In this document: piece after piece, positions 7,458 to 14,029 of the stretch
Numbering within the stretch: the first letter of the stretch is position 1
Layout of the letters: each line of letters begins with the position of its first letter
DNA from: an uncultured Oscillospiraceae bacterium
GTDB lineage: Bacteria > Bacillota > Clostridia > Oscillospirales > Acutalibacteraceae
DNA: 14,987 bases
Direction of reading: 5' to 3'
Assembly (NCBI GenBank): GCA_900554775.1
Contig: USIK01000011.1
Location: forward strand, 1 to 14,987
Notes under the pieces: model-generated
Databases searched by the model: none
What the model was told of the DNA's origin: nothing
Seen by the model: the letters and a program-made list of their open reading frames with translations, nothing else
Translations under genes and position numbers: made by a program

Positions 7458-8376
7458 ATTCTGTTTTTTCTTCTTCAGTTTTGGCGTTTCCTCGTGATGA
7501 TTCTTGGCTTGAAGTCAAGCTTGCAAGGCCGTCGTAGGCGTTTTCGATCCAATTTTCGATATCGCCGTTTTCTTTATGCTTTTCAATGCAAGAATCAACA
7601 ACTTTTTTGAGCTTTTCGTTGTCTTTCATCATTGCGGCAAAAATGCCTTGGTCGCTCGGGTCTTCCGGCATGGTGACTTTGCTTTTTACCACGGTTTCAC
7701 TGTTTGAGGTGGATTTTTCGAAGTTTTTGTCGTCTGAAACTATTGCTTGAACCTCGCCATTTTCAAGCTTTTGGAGGCATTCTGCAGTGTTTTCGCAAAT
7801 AATTGGTTCTGCATTTGGGAGGTAGTGTTTTACGGAACTGTCTTGATATGTTCCTTTCACAACAGCTATTTTCGAAAGTGAAAAATCATTTAATTTCGTG
7901 ATTTTTTCCGCTTCCGCTTTTAAAACATAAATCGAATAAGGCTCTTCTTGCCATGGCCAGTAAGAATTACTCAGCGTGAAGCGTTTTTTAACGTCTGAGC
8001 TTGCGTCAAGCGAAGCAAGGGCTATGTCTATTTCGCCTTTTTCAAGCGAGTCTAGCATTTCTTCGGTCTCATTTTCGATGAATTTAACTTTAACGTTTTC
8101 GTTTATTTCTTTTGCGATTTCTTTTGCGAGCTCCGCTTCATACCCTGCATCATTTCCGTTTTTATCTTTGAAGAATTGAATGCCGCCTTTTTTTATTCCA
8201 ACTAACAGTTCTTCACGGCTTTTGATGGATTCTGGTTCGTGGTAAGAAATTTGGGTTTTTTCGTCTATTGTTTGAGTTTGATTTTCATTACTTTCAGAAT
8301 TTTGATTTTGGCACGCGCAAAGGCCGCACACAAGCGTACTGCTTAAAGCAGCCAACACAAATCTTTTTATATTCAC
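7456..8376 (-). CDS. Orphan amino-acid-type ABC transporter substrate-binding lipoprotein (SBP_bac_3)
   Basis: An extracellular lipid-anchored binding protein of the family that delivers polar amino acids (Gln, Arg or cystine type) to ABC importers. GTG 8376 is preceded by AAAGGAG (plus 8385-8391). Residues 1-22 form a lipoprotein signal with lipobox L19-C-A-C22, then a Gln/Asn/Glu-rich linker. The SBP core follows: ELLVGIKKGGIQFFKDKNG, GYEAELAKEIAKEI, LEKGEIDIALASLDASSDVKKRF (the typical ligand-contact region with its Arg), a hinge at KIAVVKGTYQDSSVK, and the second lobe with a DD near VQAIVSDD. The C-terminus is a disordered Ser/Glu tail. There is no permease or ATPase gene beside it, so it either shares a transporter encoded elsewhere or is a sensor-type binding protein. 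The ligand cannot be fixed from sequence. Confidence 0.9.
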   Translation of the reverse strand: MNIKRFVLAALSSTLVCGLCACQNQNSESNENQTQTIDEKTQISYHEPESIKSREELLVGIKKGGIQFFKDKNGNDAGYEAELAKEIAKEINENVKVKFIENETEEMLDSLEKGEIDIALASLDASSDVKKRFTLSNSYWPWQEEPYSIYVLKAEAEKITKLNDFSLSKIAVVKGTYQDSSVKHYLPNAEPIICENTAECLQKLENGEVQAIVSDDKNFEKSTSNSETVVKSKVTMPEDPSDQGIFAAMMKDNEKLKKVVDSCIEKHKENGDIENWIENAYDGLASLTSSQESSRGNAKTEEEKTE

Positions 8377-8416
8377 TTAAACTTCTCCTTTCAATTTAAA
8401 AGAACATTTTATAGAA

Positions 8417-8448
8417 ATTATACTATTACAAAATTGGTTTTTAGTCAA
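8417..8448 (-). promoter_or_regulatory. Possible promoter of the binding-protein gene
   Basis: On the minus strand TATAAT (plus 8417-8422) lies about 40 nt upstream of the GTG start. TTGACT (plus 8443-8448) is 20 bp upstream of it, which is longer than optimal. The -10 is convincing, the -35 pairing less so. Confidence 0.35.
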
Positions 8449-8461
8449 TAAATTCGGTTTT

Positions 8462-8499
8462 TTGACAAAATATATTTTAAATTAATGAATTTTAATTCA
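8462..8499 (+). promoter_or_regulatory. Possible tepA promoter with a short dyad
   Basis: A perfect TTGACA (8462-8467) lies in the divergent gap, with an AT-rich ATGAAT (8485-8490) 17 bp downstream as a poor -10. A short dyad TGAATT-TT-AATTCA (8486-8499) covers that -10. In so AT-rich a region both signals could arise by chance. Confidence 0.3.
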
Positions 8500-8536
8500 A
8501 ATAATTGGCAAACTATTTTTTAAGGAGGGGTTTGAA

Positions 8537-9247
8537 TTGATAAGCAAGAAAAATAATAACGGAACAAACGACCCTAGCGAAAAAGCTTCAACAGGGAGCG
8601 AAAAACAATACGAAAGAATTCAAAATATTGGCTCGGTGATAGCGGGCGACAAGGGCAAGAAAATTTATTGCCTTACAATAATTGGCCAAATTGAAGGCCA
8701 CACCTATTTGCCCAGCGAGAATAAAACAACGAAATATGAGCATGTTATTCCGGAGCTTGTTGCAATTGAGCAAGACCCGGAAATAAAAGGGCTGCTTTTG
8801 CTTTTAAACACTGTTGGAGGCGACATTGAAGCCGGCCTTGCAATCGCTGAGCTCATCGCAGGAATGAGCAAGCCAACCGTCTCGATGGTCATTGGAGGAG
8901 GGCATTCAATCGGGGTGCCTTTGGCGGTTTGCGCGGATAAATCTTTCATTGCGAAGTCAGCAACAATGACTATCCACCCGGTGAGAACCAATGGAATGAC
9001 GCTTGGCACGCAACAATCTTTTGAATATTTTAGAAGAATGCAAGAAAGAATAGCAAATTTCGTTGTTGAGAATTCGAAAATTTCTAAAGAAAGATTTTAC
9101 AAACTTTGCATGAACACTGAGGAACTTTCGCTTGACATTGGCACGGTTGTTGAGGGTGATGACGCCGTTAAAGAGGGGCTTATTGACAAGTGTGGCACCC
9201 TTCGCGAGGCAATAGATTGCCTTTATAAAATTTCTAAAACTAAGTAG
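8537..9247 (+). CDS. tepA: ClpP-family serine protease, TepA-like
   Basis: An ATPase-independent relative of ClpP; the B. subtilis homologue TepA (YmfB) is linked to protein translocation and to breakdown of small acid-soluble spore proteins during outgrowth. TTG 8537 follows AAGGAGG (8522-8528) at 8-nt spacing. The 236 aa begin with a hydrophilic, poorly conserved ~40 residues. The ClpP fold follows: LLLLLNTVGGDIEAGLAIAE, nucleophile motif GGGHSIG (Ser124), MTIHPV (His147), and a C-terminal EGDDAVKEGLIDK equivalent to ClpP's AxExGLVD. The Ser-His spacing of 23 is close to ClpP. The third catalytic residue cannot be assigned without alignment. No signal peptide, so cytoplasmic. It lies upstream of spoIIIE as in Bacillus, but with two genes between them. 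Confidence 0.9.
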   Translation: MISKKNNNGTNDPSEKASTGSEKQYERIQNIGSVIAGDKGKKIYCLTIIGQIEGHTYLPSENKTTKYEHVIPELVAIEQDPEIKGLLLLLNTVGGDIEAGLAIAELIAGMSKPTVSMVIGGGHSIGVPLAVCADKSFIAKSATMTIHPVRTNGMTLGTQQSFEYFRRMQERIANFVVENSKISKERFYKLCMNTEELSLDIGTVVEGDDAVKEGLIDKCGTLREAIDCLYKISKTK

Positions 9248-9320
9248 TTTCTGGGGAAAGTGAAAGATGGCCATAAAAATCCTAAGCAAATTTAAAAGGT
9301 TTGAAGCATAAAGAAAAGTT

Positions 9321-9360
9321 GCAGCCTTATTCAAAAAGGCTGCTTTGTTATATTTTTTTC
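9321..9360 (+). terminator. Rho-independent terminator downstream of tepA
   Basis: GCAGCCTT (9321-9328) pairs perfectly with AAGGCTGC (9336-9343) around a 7-nt loop, and TTTGTTATATTTTTTT follows. It ends the tepA transcript about 75 nt after its stop. The intervening bases hold only a 14-codon ATG frame (9267-9311) that I do not call. Confidence 0.85.
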
Positions 9361-9385
9361 GAGAAATAAAAAAATATATAAATAC

Positions 9386-9414
9386 TTGATAAATTTTTTA
9401 AAAAATAATATTAT
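9386..9414 (+). promoter_or_regulatory. Sigma-A-type promoter of the LRR gene
   Basis: TTGATA (9386-9391), a 17-bp spacer and TATTAT (9409-9414) give a near-consensus promoter about 50 bp upstream of ATG 9463. The expected transcription start (about 9421) falls within the 20-bp palindrome described separately. Confidence 0.65.
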
Positions 9415-9432
9415 AAATAATGCATTATTTAT
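9413..9432. promoter_or_regulatory. 20-bp perfect palindrome over the LRR transcription start (operator candidate)
   Basis: ATAAATAATGCATTATTTAT is its own reverse complement over all 20 bases. It begins at the end of the -10 hexamer and spans the predicted start site, the classical position of a repressor operator. As RNA it has no loop, so a DNA-binding dimer is the more likely reader than a terminator. Confidence 0.5.
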
Positions 9433-9462
9433 GTATAAAATACAAATGGGGAGTGATCAATT

Positions 9463-9546
9463 ATGTTGAATCCAAAAAAGGTTATAGCAAGAGAAAGTTC
9501 CACAGTGAAAGATAGACCAGCGCAATTACGAAGTAAAAGTATATGA
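9463..9546 (+). CDS. Frame-1 5' piece of the LRR gene (27 codons, ends at TGA)
   Basis: ATG 9463 has a very strong ribosome binding site (GGGGAGTGATC, 9448-9458) and follows the promoter, so translation should begin here. The frame reads MLNPKKVIARESSTVK, then DRPAQLRSKSI and TGA 9544-9546. The sequence downstream is protein-like only in the next (+1) frame, which is open from 9509. The piece is therefore best read as the detached N-terminus of the LRR protein that follows. Alternatively it is a real 27-aa leader peptide, which I think less likely. Confidence 0.55.
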   Translation: MLNPKKVIARESSTVKDRPAQLRSKSI

Positions 9547-9550
9547 TTTA

Positions 9551-10456
9551 TTGATTGCGTGCAATAATTTCGTAAGCTACTTGAGAGCAGAAAATGAAAT
9601 TTATTATGCGCGAGTTTCATACGTATTTAATAGGGCATTTAAAAAGCAACTGAAAAAGAATAGAATGCTTTCTCGCACAAGCAGGGTTCTTAACAAAATG
9701 AGCAAAGAATTAGCAAAATTTAAAGGCAAATTCGCCCCTGAAGATTTAGAAAAATATTCGAAAGTTTTTGATTATAAACCTAAAAAAGCCGACGAAAAAA
9801 ACTATATAAAACGTTCTGCGATAGATGATAAAGGGGTAGTTAAAGCCTTCACGCAGACCATTCCTGCTATTTTAAAAGCGAAAGCAAAAGCGAAAAGAGC
9901 AAAGGAAATAAAAGAAAACCAAAAATCAAAAGAAGAAAAAAGCAAATATTTGAAAGAACTTTTCAAAAAATCTCATGTTGTTTTGAGTGAAAAAGGCGAT
10001 TTCAAAAGTCTACCGGCTTACCAAAGAACGCTTAAGGAAGTTTCTTTTGGAAATAAAGTTAAAGAAGTTGATGAAGCTGCATTCCAAGGCTTCGCTAGGC
10101 TTACGAAAGTTTCTTTGGGCGAAAGCTGCCAAAAAATTGGTTCAAGAGCATTTGCAGCATGTGTAGAATTGCAAGATATTGATTTATCAAAAGTTACAGA
10201 AATTGGTGCGAATGCTTTTTATGGTTGCAGGTCGCTTCAACAAATTGACTTAAGCAGCATTAAAAGCGCGGAAGCAATTGGAAACGGTGCATTTAGCCAT
10301 TGCAACAGCTTGAAATCTGTAATTTTGCCGCCAAGTAGCAACCGAGGCCAAGAGGTAAGAGCAAGAGGAATAAAAATTGAAGTTTCAAAGCAAGTAGGAG
10401 TTTTATTATCTAAACTTATTGTTTTCACTAATGACCCTGACAAAATAAAAAAATAA
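9551..10456 (+). CDS. BspA-type leucine-rich-repeat protein (5' end frameshifted)
   Basis: Open from 9509, with TTG 9551 as the only start codon near the beginning, but no ribosome binding site precedes that TTG. The residues before it (DQRNYEVKVYDLL) read as normal protein leading into IACNNFVSYLRAENE, so the true start is probably ATG 9463 in another frame, with an indel or +1 recoding between 9509 and 9546. The first ~150 residues are very basic and helical (KAKAKAKRAKEIKENQKSK). About four LRR_5/BspA repeats follow (roughly 10031-10332), of the form L-x-x-(I/V)-x-(L/F) ... IG-x-x-AF-x-x-C, for example KIGSRAFAACVELQDIDLS. The last ~35 residues are outside the repeats. There is no signal peptide, anchor or membrane segment, so it is probably cytoplasmic. 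BspA repeats usually mediate protein binding; a specific role cannot be given. Confidence 0.8.
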   Translation: MIACNNFVSYLRAENEIYYARVSYVFNRAFKKQLKKNRMLSRTSRVLNKMSKELAKFKGKFAPEDLEKYSKVFDYKPKKADEKNYIKRSAIDDKGVVKAFTQTIPAILKAKAKAKRAKEIKENQKSKEEKSKYLKELFKKSHVVLSEKGDFKSLPAYQRTLKEVSFGNKVKEVDEAAFQGFARLTKVSLGESCQKIGSRAFAACVELQDIDLSKVTEIGANAFYGCRSLQQIDLSSIKSAEAIGNGAFSHCNSLKSVILPPSSNRGQEVRARGIKIEVSKQVGVLLSKLIVFTNDPDKIKK

Positions 10457-10464
10457 CAAAATAG

Positions 10465-10500
10465 GCCCATGCTTTAGGTGGCGTGGGCTTTATTTTTGCA
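10465..10500 (+). terminator. Rho-independent terminator of the LRR gene
   Basis: GCCCATGC (10465-10472) pairs with GCGTGGGC (10481-10488), 8 bp with one wobble, around an 8-nt loop, followed by TTTATTTTTGC. It lies 8 nt after the stop. Confidence 0.85.
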
Positions 10501-10554
10501 AAAATAAGTTATTTATTTCGAAAAATCGCACTGTTATTTCATTTTCAAAAGTAG

Positions 10555-10595
10555 TATAATTAATCAGAAAATTATCATATAATTAATCAGGAAAA
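10555..10595 (+). repeat. Direct repeat in the uppP 5' region, overlapping a TATAAT
   Basis: TATAATTAATCAG occurs at 10555-10567 and again at 10578-10590, a 23-bp period, and both copies run on into a similar AAAAT. The first TATAAT is a plausible -10 for uppP, but the -35 region 17 bp upstream (TGTTAT) is weak. The repeat either duplicates the -10 or gives two same-face regulator sites about two helical turns apart. Confidence 0.5.
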
Positions 10596-10617
10596 TAAAA
10601 AAGGGGAGTACAGTAAA

Positions 10618-11613
10618 ATGGGAAATATCGGTGCAGCTATAGTTTTATTGATTTCACTATCATTTTTAGGGTCTATAATTTTAGGAACAGTTCAAGGGTT
10701 AACCGAATTTTTGCCGGTTTCAAGCAGCGGTCATTTGCTTATTGCGCAGCATATTTTAGGCTTTGGAAAAAGCGAGTTCGGTAATGACATGTTATTTTTT
10801 AACGTTATGCTTCATTTCGGAACTTTGATTGCGGTTTTAGCAGTTTACAGAAAAGAAATAATCGAGCTTTTAAAAGCATTTTTCAGAATGATTTCAAAGA
10901 TTTTCAAAAAAGAATTTGATTTCAAAAAAATGGATGATAACGAAAACATGGTAGTGATGATAATAGTTGGCCTTTTGCCACTTTTCATGCTGTTTTTACC
11001 GGTTTTTGGAACAGGAATGAATATAAAAGGAATCGCAGAAGAACTTGCAAACGAAAAGAATATTTTAATTGTTGGTGTTTCTTTAATTTTCACGAGCTTT
11101 CTTCTTAGAAAAGGAATTAAAGCCGAAACCAGCGCGAAGATTTCAGCCGTTAGTGCTAATGGCGAAGGCGCAGCTGATGGCAGAACGAGGCTTGAAATCA
11201 TGGATGCAATTTCGATTGGTGTTATGCAATTTGTGGCAGCTATTTTCCCTGGAATTTCGCGTTCAGGCTCTACTTTATCAGTTGCTCTTATGCGCGGAAT
11301 AAACAAAAAAACAGCCCTTGATTACTCTTTCATTCTTGGCATTCCGGCAATCGTTGCAGCAGTGGTGCTTGAGCTCAAAGAAGCAATTGAGCAAGATGCT
11401 ATTACTTCATCGGGCATTTTCCCTACGATTCTTGGAATGGTTGTTTCGGCAGTTGTTGGGTTCTATGCAATCAAGCTTTTCAAGTGGCTTTTGAAAACAG
11501 ACAAAATGAATATATTCGTGATTTACACTTTAGTCGTTGGAATTATCTCTGCTTTAATCGGAATAATCGAAATGATTACCGGCGTGAATCTTTTTACCGG
11601 CCTTTCTGTTTAG
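10618..11613 (+). CDS. uppP: Undecaprenyl-diphosphatase (BacA/UppP family)
   Basis: Dephosphorylates undecaprenyl pyrophosphate to recycle the lipid carrier for peptidoglycan and other wall polymers; overproduction gives bacitracin tolerance. ATG 10618 follows GGGGAG (10603-10608). Both signature motifs are intact: (E/Q)xxxE as Q26-GLT-E30, continuing FLPVSSSGH (His39), and PGISRSGST with Arg215. The protein is polytopic with the active site at the outer membrane face. At 331 aa it is longer than the usual ~270. The extra length lies in a charged loop near ISKIFKKEFDFKKMDDNE and in a Gly/Ala-rich loop before LEIMDAISIG. It starts a run with spoIIIE (30 bp gap), so the two are probably co-transcribed. 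Confidence 0.96.
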   Translation: MGNIGAAIVLLISLSFLGSIILGTVQGLTEFLPVSSSGHLLIAQHILGFGKSEFGNDMLFFNVMLHFGTLIAVLAVYRKEIIELLKAFFRMISKIFKKEFDFKKMDDNENMVVMIIVGLLPLFMLFLPVFGTGMNIKGIAEELANEKNILIVGVSLIFTSFLLRKGIKAETSAKISAVSANGEGAADGRTRLEIMDAISIGVMQFVAAIFPGISRSGSTLSVALMRGINKKTALDYSFILGIPAIVAAVVLELKEAIEQDAITSSGIFPTILGMVVSAVVGFYAIKLFKWLLKTDKMNIFVIYTLVVGIISALIGIIEMITGVNLFTGLSV

Positions 11614-11620
11614 AAGGCCG
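11598..11620 (+). other. Hairpin across the uppP stop codon
   Basis: CGGCCTTTC (11598-11606) can pair with GAAGGCCG (11613-11620) with a single bulged T and the loop TGTTTA, placing the TAG stop at the edge of the right arm. Only CCTTTAAAATC follows, a poor U-run, so it is not a good terminator. It could modulate read-through into spoIIIE. Confidence 0.35.
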
Positions 11621-11643
11621 CCTTTAAAATCAGGAGGTAAATA

Positions 11644-14013
11644 ATGCCTAAAAGGACGTACAAGCCGGCAGCGAAAACCGGCAGCAAAAAGAAAACTGTA
11701 AAGCAAAAGCAAAAACCTGCAAAGCCAAAATGCAGCATTGACAACCGCGCATTTTCCATTATTATGTTTGCAATTTCGGCTTTGATGTTTTTTGTTGTTT
11801 TTGCTCCGGGCGAAAATATATGGTTTTATATCCATAAATTCATTGTAGGATTGCTTGGAATGGGGGCAGTCTTTTTGCCGGTTTCTCTTTGCTATCTTTC
11901 AGTGGTGAGCGCTGTAAGAAAAGAAATTAAAAACAAAAAAATGACTTTAATAGTCTTTGGAATAATGGTTTTGATGCTTTGCTCTTGCATGTATGTTTTC
12001 TCGAACGATTTAGTTAAAAATCAGCCGAAAGCCTGGCTAAATTATATAATTGAAAGCTTTAAAAATTCAAAACTCGACGGTGGCCCTGGGATTTTAGGTG
12101 CGTTTGTGGGAGCATTTTTAACGTGGGCTTTTGGAACTTTTGGTGCGAAAGTCAGCAGTATTATTACTGTTTTCATTTGTATTATGCTCATCAGCGGCAT
12201 GACTCTCACTGGCTTTTTCAAAATGATTTTGGTTCCGTTTTTAGCTGTGAAGAAAAAGTTTGAAGAAGTTTATCAAACTAAAAAAATTACAGGTAATTTA
12301 GAGGCTTCGTTTAAAAAAGAACCCGAAAAAGAGAAATCTATTTTCAAAGAAACTCCCGAGCTTCAAGCCCCGCAAAAAAAATCAGATCGTGAAATTGAAG
12401 ATAATATTTCTGCGGTTACTGAAAAGTTTTTGTCGCGCATTAAAAACGTAGGGAATAATGCAGCTGCTGAGGAAAAATTGGTGCCCGACGAAGAACTTGA
12501 AAAATCTGAAACCATGGTTAGTGCTTCGGGCGAGGATAATTATGAATTCCCGTCGATTGAGCTTCTTAACAAGCCGCCCGTGCCCAAAGAGGAAGACATA
12601 AGCGCGGAGCTCAACACCAACGGCAGGACTCTCGTTGACACGCTGCAGAGCTTTAACGTTCAAACTAACATAGTTGACATTAGCCGTGGCCCTGCAGTAA
12701 CGAGGTATGAGCTTCAGCCTGCTTCGGGTGTTAAGATAAGCAAAATAACCACTTTGGCGGATGACATTGAGCTTAACCTTGCCGCCGCTGGAGTTAGAAT
12801 CGAGGCGCCAATCCCGGGCAAAGCGGCCGTTGGAGTTGAAATCCCTAACAAAGTTGTGAGTATGGTTGGGATGAGAGAGCTTATTTCATCAAGCATTTTT
12901 AAATCTTCGAAAAGCAAGCTCACAGTTGTTTTGGGGAAGGATATTTCCGGTGAAGTAACGGTTGCAGACCTTGCGAAAATGCCTCATCTTTTGATTGCGG
13001 GTTCAACTGGTTCTGGTAAGTCCGTTTGCATAAACTCTTTTATAATTAGTATTCTTTATAATGCAAAACCCAGTGAAGTCAGGCTTTTAATGATTGACCC
13101 TAAAGTCGTTGAGCTTGGAATTTACAACGGCATACCGCATCTTTTGGTTCCTGTTGTAACTGACGCCAGAAAAGCGGCGGGTGCGCTCGGTTGGGCGGTT
13201 AATGAGATGACCAAGAGATATAAAATTTTCGCGGATAATAATGTAAGAGACATTTATTCTTACAATGAATTCGTTGAGCAAGAGGTTGCTAAATCTGCTG
13301 AAAAGGCTGAAACGCTAGAAAAAATGCCGCAGATTGTTATTGTCATTGATGAGCTTTCAGACCTTATGATGGCTGCTCCGAATGAAGTTGAAGATTACAT
13401 CTGCAGGCTCGCTCAGATGGCTCGTGCTGCAGGGATGCACCTCGTTATTGCAACTCAGCGCCCATCGGTTGACGTAATCACGGGAATAATCAAAGCTAAT
13501 ATCCCAAGCAGGATTGCTCTGGCCGTTTCTTCGCAAATTGATTCAAGAACTATTCTTGACATGAGCGGCGCTGAAAAACTTCTCGGTCGAGGGGACATGC
13601 TTTTTTCTCCTGCGGGTTCTTCGAAACCAACGAGGGTTCAAGGCTGCTATGTTACTGACAAAGAAATCGAGAAAGTTATAAAATATGTTAAAAGTTCCCA
13701 GCAAAGTGATTATGATAACAATATTGCAAAAGAAATTGAGAAAAATTCTGCCAGAGAAAATCTTAAAACCTCCGACGATAGGTCTGAAGTTAAGATTGAC
13801 CCTGTCATGAAAGAAGCCATAAAATGCGTCGTAGAAGCGGGACAAGCCTCAACTTCCTTCTTGCAAAGAAGGCTTAGGGTTGGCTACGCAAGAGCTGGAA
13901 GGCTCATTGACGAAATGGAACAAATGGGAATTGTTGGGCCGCATGAAGGCTCAAAGCCACGGCAGGTTCTCATTAATTATCAGCAATTTTTGGAAATGAA
14001 TATAAACAGTTAA
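11644..14013 (+). CDS. spoIIIE: FtsK/SpoIIIE-family DNA translocase
   Basis: A membrane-anchored hexameric motor that pumps DNA through the closing septum: chromosome into the forespore for SpoIIIE, chromosome clearance for FtsK. ATG 11644 follows AGGAGGT (11631-11637). At 789 aa it is very close to B. subtilis SpoIIIE. A Lys-rich N-terminus precedes about four membrane segments (residues ~35-200, e.g. IIMFAISALMFFVVFAPG), then an acidic linker (~220-315). The motor follows: alpha/beta domain from about 320 (FNVQTNIVDISRGPAVTRYE), Walker A GSTGSGKS with Lys459, and Walker B IVIVIDE with Asp569-Glu570. The C-terminal winged-helix gamma domain (about 720-785, GQASTSFLQRRLRVGYARA) reads the orienting SRS/KOPS sequences. 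The upstream tepA and aspartokinase favour the SpoIIIE orthologue, but sequence alone does not exclude a second FtsK paralogue. Confidence 0.96.
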   Translation: MPKRTYKPAAKTGSKKKTVKQKQKPAKPKCSIDNRAFSIIMFAISALMFFVVFAPGENIWFYIHKFIVGLLGMGAVFLPVSLCYLSVVSAVRKEIKNKKMTLIVFGIMVLMLCSCMYVFSNDLVKNQPKAWLNYIIESFKNSKLDGGPGILGAFVGAFLTWAFGTFGAKVSSIITVFICIMLISGMTLTGFFKMILVPFLAVKKKFEEVYQTKKITGNLEASFKKEPEKEKSIFKETPELQAPQKKSDREIEDNISAVTEKFLSRIKNVGNNAAAEEKLVPDEELEKSETMVSASGEDNYEFPSIELLNKPPVPKEEDISAELNTNGRTLVDTLQSFNVQTNIVDISRGPAVTRYELQPASGVKISKITTLADDIELNLAAAGVRIEAPIPGKAAVGVEIPNKVVSMVGMRELISSSIFKSSKSKLTVVLGKDISGEVTVADLAKMPHLLIAGSTGSGKSVCINSFIISILYNAKPSEVRLLMIDPKVVELGIYNGIPHLLVPVVTDARKAAGALGWAVNEMTKRYKIFADNNVRDIYSYNEFVEQEVAKSAEKAETLEKMPQIVIVIDELSDLMMAAPNEVEDYICRLAQMARAAGMHLVIATQRPSVDVITGIIKANIPSRIALAVSSQIDSRTILDMSGAEKLLGRGDMLFSPAGSSKPTRVQGCYVTDKEIEKVIKYVKSSQQSDYDNNIAKEIEKNSARENLKTSDDRSEVKIDPVMKEAIKCVVEAGQASTSFLQRRLRVGYARAGRLIDEMEQMGIVGPHEGSKPRQVLINYQQFLEMNINS

Positions 14014-14029
14014 CAACGGAGGCTTAAGC

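Noticed and set aside
9267..9311. 14-codon ATG frame (MAIKILSKFKRFEA) after tepA, where B. subtilis has ylzJ
   Set aside because: Too short, only a modest GGGGAAAG upstream, and no resemblance to YlzJ that I can support.
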